This document shows positions 32,441 through 45,096 of a stretch of DNA of 64,000 bases, piece by piece (position 1 is the stretch's first letter; each line of letters begins with the position of its first letter). The DNA is from Dipteronia dyeriana (lineage: Eukaryota; Streptophyta; Magnoliopsida; Sapindales; Sapindaceae). Both the position numbers and the translations under genes were made by a program. The notes below the pieces were generated by a model. It worked only from the letters and a program-made list of their open reading frames with translations. It did not search any database and was not told where the DNA came from. The stretch lies in the NCBI GenBank assembly GCA_032871835.1, contig CM065299.1, positions 45,458,706 through 45,522,705 of the forward strand, given 5' to 3'.

Positions 32441-33480
32441 AAGAGGAACAGCCGAAGAGAACCAAGAAGAAACTGAAGCCTGATACAATCTATTCACAAC
32501 TTGCTTTTACTGCCCAGAAAAGGGGGTGGGCACCCCTCTTTACTCATGAAAGTTTAGTTAGCTTTTTCATCACTATATTTCTTTTTATAGCCCAGAACAT
32601 ATGGTTGGGCTCCCTGCTTGATGATTGTAGCCTTACTAGGGGATAAACTCCCATATTATCAACGAAAACTTGCTTAGGATTTTTTTCATGTTTGGTTTAA
32701 TAAACTTTGATTTGGCTGATGTCTCCTTGCTTCATTCCTGATCATGTCCTAGATGCGACTTCCGAAATAACTTGACTTGCTTGAGTGTGTAAGTAAATGG
32801 CTTGCTTGAGCTCTTAGCTCTCAGTAGAGACTTGTAGCTCGATGACTCCAGTGAGTAGTCCCATCATATAAGTTCATGCTAGTTTGTATATATAAAAGTA
32901 AGAAATCAGATGCACATAGATGATTACTAATTAATTATAGTTTAGACATTGGAGCTTAGGCGGGAGACCTTTCTAAGCCCAGCTCCTTCTCAGGAGTTAT
33001 AGCCCGACTGAGGCATCATGAGGGCCAGATAGTTGTCGTGGTCCCGAGGCGATCATTATCGACATATTATGGCGATCCCCCTAGTAGGACTTGTCCAAAA
33101 TAGGGTATCATGAGATCTAGACGGCAACTATGCTCTTATACTCAGATCTTTATGGGGGGAGGTCACCCGACCAAGGTAGTAGGAAAGCTTAGGTAGCTAT
33201 CCTGGTCTTGAGATCTAGATGGCAACTATGCCCTTATACTCAAACCCATCTTGGCGAGGGGTTGTGCCTGGGCGAGGTATCCTGGATAGTGAAAGGGCTT
33301 CCTTGACTAGTCTCTGGTCTCGAGGTGATCACTTTCGATATATTATGGCGACCCTCCTGGTAGGATTGATCTAGGCCAGGGTACTAAGCAAGCTATCTAG
33401 TTTTCCATAGCTCACGGCGGTCAAGGCGAGTTTCATTTATGGAGAAAACATAACACAACTTGAGATGGAAAGAGAAATAG
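32441..33480. repeat. G2 3' region with imperfect direct repeats
   Basis: Pairs of related blocks: 'gagatctaga(c/t)ggcaactatgc' at about 33113 and 33213; 'gaggcgatcattatcgacatattatggcgat' at about 33047 and its variant at about 33332. No ORF with a domain. A minisatellite region beside the extra ORF is also seen in G3. 32650-33000 shows nothing else. Confidence 0.55.
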
Positions 33481-33686
33481 CAAACTTTATTGATGGCTGA
33501 AATTGAGTACTTTTTTTTAACTTATTGATATCTGTAAGAGTATTGCCTACTGTTGGAGTCCTCTGTCTAAGGCTAGAATCTTCTTAAATGGTCTGCATTC
33601 TAGGTGTCATTAATGGGTCGACCGTCCATGTCTTCCTGCTTGTAAGCCTCATTTCGAATCACTACCTTGATCAAGTATGGACCTTC

Positions 33687-34652
33687 TCAATTGGGTCCTA
33701 GATCCCCGTCTGACCTCACCCTGGTATTATGTGTAACATTTCTAAGAACTAGGTCTCCTTCCTTAAAGCTCATGGCCTTCACTCTTTCGTCAAAATACCT
33801 CACAATCTTGCTCTGGTAGACTACTACCTTTTTTGCCACATGTTCTTGTTTTTCTTTTAGAAGGTCCAGACTAGCTCGGAGCTTGACCTCGTGGCTCTCT
33901 AGTTCATAGTGTTGTACCCTGAATGAGGTCAACTTATGCTCTATGGGGAGGACAACTTCGACCCCGAAATCCAGAGAATAGGAAGTTTCCCAGGATGCTT
34001 TCCTCATTGTGGTTTGATATGCCGAGAGGACCTCGGGAAGCTCTTCAACTCACTTTTCCTTCTTTTTTGCAACTTCTTTTCAGAAGCTTCTTAATGGTTT
34101 TATTTGTTGCTTCAACAAAACCGATGGTTTACGGGTGAGCCACTGATGCAAAAAAAAAGGTCGATACCTAATCTCTTGTAATAATCTTTGAACCTCGTAT
34201 TATCAAACTGCTTTCTTGAATCAGAGATATAACCAGTGGGGTATCGAACCTGCATACAACATTTGATCTGATGAAATTGGTAGTATTTCTTTCAAGATTT
34301 TTGAAAGGGGGCCTGCCTCGACTCACCAGATGAAGTAATAAATTACGATGATAGCATGCTTTGCTTGTCCATGAGCTGTCAGAAGCGGTTTGATCAGGTC
34401 AACCCCCCATATAGCTAATGGGTAAGGCAAACTGATCGAAGATAGTCATTCATGAGGTAAATGACTTAGGTTTGAGGTCCTTTGACACAGCTCGCATGAT
34501 CGGATGAACCTCTTTGCATCCTGGTAGATATTCGGCCAATAGTACCTCATACGAAGCACCTGGTAGGCTAGAGCCCCGCCACCAATGTGATTTCCACAGT
34601 CTCCTGTATGAACTTCCCTCAGTGCCCATTTGGCATCATCAGGGTGTAGCAT
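33687..34652 (-). pseudogene. Gypsy G2: integrase
   Basis: The zinc-binding part is clear (H...GDCGNHIGGGALAYQVLRMRYYWP..., CELCQR; 34652-34446). The catalytic core between 34440 and 34010 is damaged by stops and shifts. The C-terminal part (34007-33687) has the helical linker and the GDLVLR motif of the gypsy integrase end. Integrates cDNA in intact relatives. Confidence 0.8.
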
Positions 34653-35099
34653 CGAAGCAAGGGAAAGGACTTGCCTCTTCTATAGAGGTACCCATCATTT
34701 AGGCAATATCAGACCGAAGCTCTCTTTATTTTTTGGACTTGGTCGGCCTCCTCTGAGAGATTTCCTTCCCAGAGGTAAGAAACTATAGGATCCATCCAGC
34801 ATGGCTGCCACACTACATGTCATATTTCTCTACTCACTGCTATACTTGGTTGGGAAATCACCTGAAGAAGAACTCCAATTGGTATGGCCTGGCCTCCGTT
34901 CGTAGCTATCTTTGCCAAGACATCTGCCTTCTGATTATGTTGTCGAGGTACCTATTCGACTCTGAATCCCTTGAATTTACGCTTAAGCTACTGAACTTGC
35001 TTCAAGTAGGTAATCATATTATCCCCATTTGCTTGATATACCCCAGAAACTTGATGGATAACCAATAATGAGTCACCGCTGACATGTAGATAACCAGCT

Positions 35100-35664
35100 C
35101 AAAGCTTGATGGCTACCTTCATCCCTGATAGGAGCGCTTCATACTCTGCCTCATTGTTGGTAGACTTGAACTCAAATCTGAAGCCGTGGCAGATTTCGAT
35201 TCTCTATGGATCTATCAAAACTATTCTGGCTCCTCCACCAGCTTTCCTGAAAGCCTCATTAGTGTAGAGAATCCATGTTCGACAATCCTCCATGAAAATG
35301 CTTAAGAGCGCTGAGAATTCTACCACAAAGTCCGCTAAAGCTTGGGCTTTGATCATAGTTCTGGCCTTGTACTTCAAGTCGAACTGAATAAGCACCAAAA
35401 CCCAAAGAATTAACCTTCAGATACATCTGGTCTCTACAGGAATTGGTGGAGAGGTTAATCCGTTACCACCTTAACCGATTGAGCTTGGAAGTAAGGTCGC
35501 AACTTCCTAGTTGAGGTAATTAGGGCAAAAACGAGATTTTCTATGAGGGTATAGTTTTTCTCCGACTTGGTCAGCGCATGGCTCACATAGTAGATGGGTC
35601 GCTGGACTCTATCTCGACATTCTTTGACCAAAGAACCGCTTAACGTTGTTTCATAGACAACCAT
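35100..35664 (-). pseudogene. Gypsy G2: RNase H domains
   Basis: First RNase H: RPIYYVSHALTKSEKNYTLIENLVFALI (35664-35455). The second, Tat-specific RNase H begins near 35398 (QALADFVVEF, then WILYTNEA where an active-site D of the family is replaced by N) and runs past 35150. Two RNase H domains place G2 in the Tat lineage. Frame changes separate the pieces. Confidence 0.7.
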
Positions 35665-35670
35665 GGAAAT

Positions 35671-36714
35671 CTAGAGCTCTTCGTCAGGAATTGGTTTAAC
35701 CAACAGTGGTGGGTTAGCCAAATACTCCTTTAGAGCATGAAAAGCCTGCTCACATTCCTGTTCCCATTTCATGTTCTTTCCTTGTTTGATAATTCTGAAG
35801 AAAGGGAGACACTTATCTATGGAACGAGAGATGAGCCGATTGAGAGCTGCTATACTCCCTGTTAGGACCTGCCCCTGCTTCAGTGAAGTCGGGGAATCCA
35901 GGTCTAGGATGACTCTGATTTTTTCCAAATTAGCCTCAATACCTCTATCGTTGATCATAAAACCCAATAATTTTCCCGCAGTTACCCCGAATGCACATTT
36001 GGAGTTGTTCATCCACATTTGGTTTTCTCTCAAGATTAGAAAGGTTCGGGAAAGGTCTTCATGATGCTTTTCTGTGGTTTATGACTTGGTGATCATGTCA
36101 TTTATGTATACCTCCATCGACCTTCCAATTTCAGGCATGAACAGTCGATTGACCAGCCAATGATATGTTGCTCCCACATTCTGAAGTCCGAACCACATCA
36201 TCTACTAGCAGAATAGACCTTGCTCGGTGATGAAACAGGTCTTGTCCTAATCAGCGGGGTACATCATGATCTGGTTATACCCTGAGAATGCATCCATAAA
36301 GTTTAAGAGATTGTTCCCTGCTGTGGAGTCACCTGCTAATCGATTTTAGGGAGAAGAAAACTGTCTTTCGGGCATGCCCGATTGAGGTCAGTGTAGTCGA
36401 CCATTTTCCATTTCCCTTAGTGATCATTACTACGTTGACGAGTCAGTCGGGATATTGGGCTTCCCTAATGAAACGACTTTGATCAACTTGTAAACCTCCT
36501 CGTGGATTACAACATTCCTTTCCGTATTGACCTGTCTCCTCTTTTGTTTGACAGGCTTGATGGTGGGATCGATTGTCAACCTGTGGGTTGAAAATGTCAA
36601 TGGGATCCCTGGTTTCTCATCATGGCTCCATGTAAAAATATCGTTGAACTCTCGGATCAGCTTGATCAATCCTTCTTTTACCCCAACTTCGAGTAAAGCT
36701 TCAACCTTTACCAC
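35671..36714 (-). pseudogene. Gypsy G2: reverse transcriptase
   Basis: 36714-36430 holds the RT entry (FNDIFTWSHDEKPGI, IDPTIKPVKQKRR). The palm is broken by stops and shifts between 36430 and 36040, though a YINDM-like stretch is visible near 36105. 36033-35671 covers the thumb/connection (KLLGFMINDRGIE, FRIIKQGKNMKWEQECEQAF). More diverged from G1, G3 and G4 than those are from each other: a different Tat family. Confidence 0.8.
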
Positions 36715-36966
36715 TTTCGTCGAATCATCTTCTCTGACCGGAACCTCTTTTAGCTTGTCAATAGGTTATCCGCTGGCATATTCTCTCCCTTGCTCTTCTT
36801 CCTCTATCACCTGGGGATCAATTTCTGGATTATCGATGGGCTTTGAATCCTCCTGATTCATCCTTTGATAATCCCTTGCTTCAGATTGTTGTCACTTTTG
36901 AGAATTGTCTTGCCAGCACCGTCGGGTTAGAAGAGACGGTATAACATTTTCATGGCTGCTAGCTGG

Positions 36967-37687
36967 TCACCACGTACCTCGCCTACTCGGTTCCCGATTG
37001 GAAACTTCAAGGTGTTTGTATATGAATGGCCTTTCTAGTATTGTATTGTATGTTGTTGGAAGGTCGACTACAACGAAGTCTGTCATTTTATTCTGTTGGA
37101 AGGGTACAGCTCCTACGATCACGGAAAGTATCTTCAATCTAACAGGCATGATAGAATCACCTGTGTATAGCACCATCGTTTCAGGTTAAGTTTCTCCCAA
37201 GTATCTTTGAAGAGGATATCCACACCACGGTCGGAATCGATAAGTAAGCGATGGTCCTCGCAATTGGCGATCCGTATCGTGACCACTAAAGGATCTTCGT
37301 GGGGCTAAACAGTGTTATAGGCGTCCGCCTTGGAGAAGATTTTCTGAGCCAATTGAGACGTGCTGGTAATGCTTTGTTCTAACTTGAAAATTCTTTAGCC
37401 TCTCTCCACGCATGGAATCTTCCTTGTGTGGTTCTTCCGGGCTTTGTTGGAGGATCTAGCAAAGGTGGGACCTCCAATGATAGTACGGATGATTAGGATC
37501 TGCTGCACCAAATCCTTTTGTTTGCCTCTTCGCTTATCTTCGTCTTCCCGGATCTCTGCTTGCAATTCCTTCCTTGTCTGGATGCTGTCTCTAACTTGTT
37601 GTAAGAACTCTACCAAGCATCCTCCCCTTATGAAAGCCTCTATCTTGTTACGCAGGCTGTAACACTCTAATGTGTTATGTCCGATAT
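36967..37687 (-). pseudogene. Gypsy G2: gag end and protease fragment
   Basis: 37687-37395 codes for the end of gag (GHNTLECYSLRNKIEAFIRGG). It is cut at its 5' side exactly where the G3 LTR begins. 37176-36967 is the C-terminal part of an aspartic protease (FVVVDLPTTYNTILERPF); the catalytic end is broken by stops near 37190-37330. Confidence 0.7.
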
Positions 37688-38554
37688 TGTTGTATGTAAA
37701 TTTTACCAAGCATACATGTCATTGACAGGAAGTAAAAAATAGCCATGTGGATGCTTAAATGGGCATACTGGAAATATTGTACAAGGCATCATTAAAGAGG
37801 AGAAAGCCCGAGTAAGCATATACTGAATAAAGACCTACTCGGGATTAGTTAACAACACTCGGGACTGGTTAAAACAACGCTTCCACTCGGGCTCAAATGG
37901 CACTACTCGGGACCATCAGGTATTATTCTTACTCGGGAGTAAATACAACTCGAATAAGAACTTATCATACAGGTTAAGTCATTAAATACGTGAAGATATC
38001 CGTCATGAACGAATCCCAAATAATGGACCTTTAAGTTAGAAGAGTCCCCCAATCAGGAAACAACTTGATTTCTTTTCGAAGACTACATTCTTATAAGGAA
38101 ACAAGTCAAATTGAACTACACTACTAGAATCCCACTCAATTTCCATAAGAGACTCCGAAACAGGAAAGAAGACAAATCAACCTCAAGCAAGTAACCAAAT
38201 CACAATTAAATACAAATATCTTGTATTACATGTACAAAGCAGATTAGGGTTCTATAAGCATATAAATAGACCCATAATCTGGTTAGAAAAGATATAAGCA
38301 ATATAGCATAGAATAATCACAAATAATACAGAGAGAAAAAGTGAGATCGAGAGCTTGTAAAAACATCTTATTCTCTTAGTGGATTTTGGCTCGGTTGATC
38401 TTTCAACCACCTGTGGATGTTTCTCCGACCATCGGAGTTTTACCACGTACACCTTGTCTTTGTTACTCTCACTGCATCTCTTTCTCTTTGAATAAACAGC
38501 CAAAATCCAGTCCTTGTTAGCTTTTCTGGCATAATCCAGAAATCGACGTCAACA
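37688..38554 (+). repeat. Gypsy G3: 5' LTR (867 bp)
   Basis: From TGTTGTATGTAAATT (37688) to ...GACGTCAACA (38554), followed by a primer site. Homologous to the G4 LTR (52886-53717) and the fragment at 19961-20210. Five copies of ACTCGGG lie at 37837, 37857, 37885, 37905 and 37931. It is inserted in the gag of G2. Confidence 0.9.
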
Positions 38555-38575
38555 ATTGGCGCTAGAATGAAGGGG
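38555..38575 (+). other. Gypsy G3 primer binding site
   Basis: ATTGGCGCTAGAA directly after the LTR; the same text follows the G4 LTR (52873-52885, minus). Position and conservation identify it; I do not assign the tRNA. Confidence 0.6.
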
Positions 38576-38602
38576 TTGAACCTCCAAACTTTTTAGAAAG
38601 CA

Positions 38603-40250
38603 ATGGCTGGAAGCAAAAGTAGTTCAGGGAATGGCCAAAGATCACCAGGCGATTTCCATACTGGCAGTACGTCATAAAATCCTGCAACAAACACAGAAAA
38701 CCAACCTGCGCACCTGGCAGGGATCCAGTAAGTTCCTCCAACCAGCAGAGATCTTATGCTGCGTTTCCAAGAGGCCCTGCAGCAGTTGGTGACAGACGCA
38801 GCAAAGGAAGGGATTGACCTACTGGCCACATGAGCGCATACTCCCAATCCTCTACCCTCGAGGCTCTGTTCAATGGTGGTAGGACCAGGAATAACTATGC
38901 AAGAAACCAGAAGGAACTCTTCCCCAATCAATCCAGTTGGAAATAAAACACTAGAGGAGGAGAATCACCAAAAGCTGGATCGCAGTCAAACAGTACGTGC
39001 CAGACATCGTAAATACGATCGGCGTAGAGGACGATCATCATCAGAAGACGGTGATCAACACCATCGTAAAGGTCATCATGGAGTCACAAGAGGGTTCCGA
39101 CATCAAAGTGAAGAATCTGAGGAAAGAATGACAGTCACCCAACGGTTCAACCGTCAAGGAAGCCCGGTAGGGGACAGAGATATTACAATCCAGAGCCTAA
39201 CTCGAGAAGTAGAGAATAATAGGCGACAGATGGAGGCACTTGTCAGACGTTACGGTTGCAACGATCTATCTGATGATGACTCCGACAGTCCATTTACCAG
39301 GGAAATTTTACGGACCCCTTTCCCAGAAAGATTCAGGATGCCGCGTGTAGAGCAATTCAAAAAAGATACAGATCCAAAAGAGCACGTTAGATGCTATAAA
39401 AGTGCCATGGCTCAATATGCCTGCAGTGACCCCCTATTGTGTCTCAACTTTCCACAAACACTGGGGACACAGGCTCAAGATGGTTCGGAAGACTACCTCC
39501 GGCAAGCATCGGAAATTTCAGCTAGTTGAGCAGGAGCTTCTCAAGGCAATTCCTGAGCAACGTTCACAGAAAGAAGTCGGTGGCCTACCTCTCTCAAATA
39601 AAATAGGGGAAGGACGAGTCATTAAAAAAATACTTGGGCCGGTTTGGCCAAGCAGTATCAGAGATTAGCAGCGCTAATGATGAAGCCATTATTGTTGCCT
39701 TCACCAATAACTTGCAGAATGGACGATTATCCTTTGATTAGAGAAGAGCACGGCTGACAAGGTATGCCGACATGATGGATATGGCGGGAGGATATGCTCT
39801 GGCCGAGGAAGACGAGTTAGCTACAGGAGGAAGCTATATGCATGGAGGAAAGCCCGAACAGAGTAATACCGAATCCAAGAGGCAGAATCTAAAAGAAAAA
39901 CGAAAAGGGAACAGCAAGGAGAAAAATAAGGATGGGGGTAATGGGCTCAACGCCGAACGGTCCACAGAGAAATACCATGGCAGATATACCAATTAAACCT
40001 CTCTTCGGAAGAAACAAGAAGAAATTCTAGCCATCCTGGAAGAAAAGAATATGGTGCAAGAACCGTGGCAACAATCACAGTTCGCACGGAGAGATACAAC
40101 CAAGTATTACAGGTTTCAAAAAGAGACCGGGCATGAAACTTTGAAGTGTTTTCAGCTCAGAGATTACATAGAAACCCTTATTCGGGAAGGGCACCTGCAG
40201 GATGTAATCTTAAAAAAAGACGAGATCAAAAGTCAAGAAAGCCAAGGCTG
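38603..40250 (+). pseudogene. Gypsy G3: gag
   Basis: The ATG at 38603 (MAGSKSSSGNG) agrees with the G4 gag start. A stop near 38680 and others break the N-terminal part; 38873-39529 is open and holds the conserved gag core (PFPERFRMPRVEQF, DPKEHVR, DPLLCLNFPQTL). A frameshift near 39470 follows. The end has KETGHETLKCFQLRDYIETLIREGHL (split by stops upstream). Forms virus-like particles in active relatives. Confidence 0.85.
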
Positions 40251-40442
40251 ATCACAACCCTGGTCAAAACCGAAGAGCCAGCCCCGAAGCCAATCAAGTA
40301 ATACATACAATCTTTGGAGGACCTTCTACTGGGAGGAGCAACCGAGAACGAACTCAGGAAGTCCGAGAAGCAGTAGAAGCCAGGAATAACTTCGACGTGA
40401 ATTCGGTTGAACCAGAACCGAAGAGGGTAAAGGAAGGATAGG

Positions 40443-40811
40443 ACCCGATAGTCTTCACAGAGGCAGATTCTCACGGTATCGATGTTCGACCTAATGATGC
40501 TTTGGTTATAAGTGCCCGGATTGGCCATAGGGAAGTCCGGAGAATTTTAATAGATAGTTGAAGTTCAGCAGACATCTTAAGCGTGGCCGTATACGACCAG
40601 CTAAGATTAGACCGAAAAGATTTACAGCCTTTCCATACTCCATTAACAGGATTTGGGGGAATAGAGGTTAGGTCACTCGGAACGGTCAAATTACCTGTGA
40701 AGATCGGAACGGCACCATGCCAGAGGACTGTCCTGCTCGACTTCGTGGTAGTTGATTTGGATAATTGGTCGTATAATGTGTTATTGGGTCAGCCATTCCT
40801 GAATAAAATAT
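40443..40811 (+). pseudogene. Gypsy G3: aspartic protease with a stop in the active site
   Basis: The domain reads RRILIDS then TGA (40559-40561) then SSADIL: the stop replaces the glycine of the D-S-G triad, the result of one GGA-to-TGA change. The rest is open and well conserved (GFGGIEVRSLG, DFVVVDLDNWSYNVLLGQPFL), ending at 40811. Confidence 0.85.
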
Positions 40812-40816
40812 AAGCC

Positions 40817-42040
40817 GTGATGGCCACTTACGCATTAATTATCAAGTTCCCAACAAAACAAGGGGTTGGGATAGTCAAGGGATCCCAAGAGATGGCCCGA
40901 AGAGCAAACCTGTCGGTATACAGAGAAGAGCATGATGCCGAACAAGTGTGCACCATAATGCAGCCAAATGAGTGTGAAGAATCCTTGGCATTCGAACTAG
41001 ATCCAAGGGAGGGATCGAATGAATACAAGACAGAAGTGTTTGAAATACTACTCGAAGAAGACAAACCGGACAGGAATATCAAGATCGGGGCCAACTTGGA
41101 AGAAACAATCAAGCGAGAATTGACCAATTTGCTCAGAGAATAAAAAGATGTATTCGCCTGGAGTCACGAAGATATGATCGGAATAGATGCCCGAATAATA
41201 TCCCACAACCTCGCAGTTAGTCTGAATGCGAAACCGGTAGTATAAAAGAGAAGATGGTTCAATCCTGAAAGAAGTCAAGCAATCAAACAAGAGGTGGAAA
41301 AGCTACTAGCGACGGGATCAATCAGAGAAGTCAGCTACCCCCAGTGGGTCGCCATCGTAGTCCTCATCCAGAAGAAAAATGGACAATTGAGGATGTGCGT
41401 AGATTTCACGGATCTAAACAAGGCATGTCCAAAGGACAGCTTCCTACTCCCAAGAATATATCAGTTGGTGGTTGCCACAGTAGGTCATGAACTGCTCAGC
41501 TTCATGGATGCTTACTCGGGATACAATCAGATCTGGATGAACAAAGCTGATGAAGAAAAAACAGCTTTCACAACGGATCAAGGTTTATATTGCTACACAG
41601 TAATGCCTTTCGGTTTAAAAAATGCAGGAGCCACGTACCAAAGGTTGGTCAACAAGATCTTCACTCGGCAAATAGGAAGGAACATGAAAGTGTACATTGA
41701 TGACATGTTGACTAAAAGCGTCTTAGCATATGACCATGCCCGAGACCTCCGAGAGACATTTGATGTATTAAGAAGATATCAAATGAAATTAAACCCAATC
41801 AAATGTTTATTCGGAGTCCACTCGGGAAGATTCTTGGGTTTTCAAGTCCATCAAAGAGGAATCGAAGTTAATCCAGAGAAGATCCAGGCTTTGCAACAAA
41901 TGACTTCACCTAAAACATTGAAAGAGGTAGCGCTTAACAGGGTGTTTAGCCTCCTTGGGAAGATTCATCTCAAAGGCTACAGACAGGTAAGCGCCTTTAT
42001 TCAAAGTAATCAAAAAAGGGAAAGGCCTGGAGTGGAATAA
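40817..42040 (+). pseudogene. Gypsy G3: reverse transcriptase
   Basis: Linker and RT entry 40817-41143, a stop (41141-41143), another near 41244, then an open RT from 41294: YPQWVAIVVLIQKKNG, FTDLNKACPKDS, MPFGLKNAGATYQ, YIDDM (about 41695-41710). A frameshift near 41928 ends the RT after TLKEV. Very close to G1, which has the same motifs. Confidence 0.9.
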
Positions 42041-42990
42041 AGAGTGTGAGCAGGCATTCTTAAAATTAAAAGAATACTTAGGGAAAGCTCCCATCCTCTC
42101 AAAACCACAAAAAAGGAAATACTTCAGCTGTATCTGTCAATAACCGAGCTTGCAGCAAGTTCAGTTCTAGTCAAGACAGAAGATGGAGTGTAGAAACCAG
42201 TGTATTATACAAGCAATGCACTCCTACCTGCTGAGACCAGATACTCACAGGCAGAGAAGATAGCCTTAGCATTGGTTTCAGCAGCAAAAAAGTTGAGACC
42301 ATACTTTCAGGCTCACACGATCCAGGTTCTCACCAATTGCCCATTAAGACAAATCTTACAAAAACCAGAGATATCTGGAAGACTTACTAAATGGGAAATC
42401 TAGTTGAGTGAATTCGATATTCATTGTCCCCAGGACTTCCCTCAAAGGACAAGCGGTGGCAGACTTCATAGCCGAGTTCACAGAACCGAACCTGGAAGCA
42501 AAAAGACTGTTGGATAAAAGTTTCCCATGGAAATTATATGTTGATGGTTCTTCAAACACTCATGGCAGCGGGGCAGGGATCATAGTTCGCAAACTAGAAG
42601 GAGATGATGTTGAATGTTCCATGAGATTTGATTTCAAAGCAACCAAAAATCAGGCCGAATACGAGGCATTGTTAGCTGGACTCAGAGTCTGCATAGCTCT
42701 TGGGGCAGATGAAATGGAGATATTCAGCGATTCACAGGTAGTTGTCAACCAGGTTATGGATGAATACCAGGCTAAAGATAAAGGAATGGTCACCTACCGT
42801 AACATCGCAAAACAGCTCCTCCAAAAATTTAAAGAATACAAGATCGCTCAGATCCCCAGAGAATAAAATGAAAAGGCAGACGCTTTATCTAAATTAGCAT
42901 CAGCAACAACCTCAATCAGACTAAAAACCATTCCAGTTGCACACCTTCTTAAACCGAGTATGGCTGAACTTAAGCATTTGGAAATTTAAG
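42041..42990 (+). pseudogene. Gypsy G3: two RNase H domains
   Basis: The first RNase H is 42041-42403 (ALLPAETRYSQAEKIALALVSAAKKLRPYFQ). The second, from about 42440, carries the archaeal-type RNase H pattern of Tat elements: LYVDGSSNTHGSGAG, NQAEYEALLAGL, IFSDSQVVVNQV, with D, E and D visible. A stop at 42864-42866 precedes the conserved KADALSKLAS. Confidence 0.85.
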
Positions 42991-43016
42991 AAATCCGAAC
43001 AACGCTATACAGTTGG

Positions 43017-44224
43017 ATGGTCCAGCTGAGAAGGTTCCTAGAAGAAGTCATACTCCCAGAAGATCCGGTATTAGCAAAGCGCATCAGGTATCGATCGACT
43101 AGGTATACCACGATCGGAGAAGAATTATACAGAAGGGGGTTTTCTCGAGCTCTCCAGAGATGTATACCGAAAGAAGATGCACATCGAGTACTTCAAGAGA
43201 TCCACGGAGAAGTTTGCGGGAACCACACTGGGGGTAGGAGTCTGGCGCATAAGGTACTTAGGCAAGGCTATTATTGGCCTACACTTTTCTCAGATGCACA
43301 GCAATGGTCGGAAAGTGGCAATACCTGTCAAAGAATTGCCAACGATATCCGACAACCCCCAGAAAAGCTCAGAAATCTCACTGCCCCGTGACCAATGTCA
43401 GCTGGAACAGGGGGTGGGGTGGAGCGAAGCACGCCATAGTAGCTGTCAATTATTTCATAAAATGGGCCGAAGCTGAAGCGTTGGTTCATATCACGGAAGC
43501 CAACACCATAAATTTTGTAAAGAAAAACATATTTTACAGGTTTGGAATTTCGGACACTATAATCACCGACAATGGCACTCAGTTTGATAACCAAAGGTTC
43601 AAACAATTGTGCGAGAAGTATCATATTGTTAACTACTATGCAACACCAGCTCATCCATAAAAAAACGGGCAAGTAGAAGAAGTAAATAAAATTGTCAAGC
43701 ACACTATCAAAGCAAAATTAGATGACAAAAAAGGAAGCTGGGTTGAAAAGCTTCCTGAAGTATTGTGGGCATATCGCACGATAGCAAGGACTTCAATAGA
43801 AGTAACTCCGTTCAGCCTAGCATTCGGAACAGAAGTTGTCATCCCCATAGAAACATCGTATGCGTCCCCCCGGGTCAGGCTATACGATGAAGAACAAAAT
43901 ATTGATACACTGCTATAAAGTTTGGATGAGCTAGAAGAAAAAAGGGAAAAGTCCTGAATAAGAAATACAGCTTATCAACAAAGAGTGGCTCGCCACTACA
44001 ACTCTGGTGTTCGGATCAGGAAATTTCAGTTAGGAGACCTGGTGCTCAGGAAGGTGTCACTGAACACAAAGAATAGAGTCGCGAGATCCCTGGCTGACAA
44101 ATGGGAAGGTCCATACAAGATCGAGGGGATAGCTGGCCATGGTGCTTATTGGATTGCTCGACCCAATGGAGGGGTGTTACCCCGACCGTGCAATGCCCAA
44201 TATCTGAAGATTTTCTATTATTAA
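43017..44224 (+). pseudogene. Gypsy G3: integrase
   Basis: The zinc-binding part (GNHTGGRSLAHKVLRQGYYWP) has lost a cysteine: SGNTC where G4 has SCNTC. The core has AIVAVNYFIKWAEAE (the first catalytic D is N here), TDNGTQFDN (second D) and NGQVEEVNK (E). The C-terminal GDLVLRKVSLNTK and WEGPYKI stretches are open to the stop at 44222. Breaks: about 43388, 43658, 43916 and 43954. Confidence 0.85.
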
Positions 44225-45096
44225 AATATATATTTATATTAAATATTTTATTCTTTTTCTAGTCAGGACAGTATTAGTCAGAATAAATATTAAAACTGTA
44301 ATATTAATCTTTGTTGATTTTTCGCAATAATAAATAAAACTAGGAATTTCCAAAAGGAAAGCACCTAGCTCGAGATTTCCAAAAAGCATATGATAATAAG
44401 AACAAATGGAAGAAGAGCATGATAATAAGAACATGCAAATAGAAATCTCAGGACCATCAAATCCCGACAGGGCGGAGAAGCTCGTAGGAGCATGCCAGCC
44501 TAGCAGGGTCAAAATGACCTTCGTAAAAAGGCAAACCGGATGCACAAGACTGGAAAAATGCTCAGGATGCTATCGGGAGAAATTCCGTTGAAATGTGTAG
44601 CTGTGTTGAATCAACTTTAAAAAGAAAAGAGCTCAACGATTCGGCAAACCCTTGCGCATAAAAACTAGGGAGACGTCCTTGGTATTGCGTAAGGGTTTCA
44701 TGCTATTACCCATTTAAATTCTCCACTGAACAGAGTTGCGTTGGTTCATTAGAGACTCAAACAAGAAGTTTTCCAGCCCAGATTTCTTTACGTAGAAAAT
44801 CCCTCTTCTCTGTTGATTTTGCATCAGGATTCTTCATTCAAGGTTAGTTTAAATGAATCCAACTTCCCGTTGTCGACTCTTTACTATAGCTCTCGAAGCG
44901 CTTGATCGTGGGGATTTTCAACTGGTTTCTTGTGCTCGAAGATTATTGAGGGAAATCCCCCCCTGATGAACCTTCTTTTTTAGAATTCGACGTTTTTGTG
45001 CTTTACCCTAACGTCTGTTTTAGTTCTGAATCTAGTTCTTAATCATCTAGTTCAGAATCTATCATTTCTGATCACAGGGTACCTCATCGATCAAGG
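44225..45096 (+). other. G3 spacer between pol and extra ORF
   Basis: 44225-about 44700 is matched, inverted, by G4 (48746-48345). After that the sequence is unique to G3 and looks like a promoter and 5' leader for the extra ORF (C/T-rich, short exon-like frames at 44854-44966). No gene domain. Confidence 0.5.
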
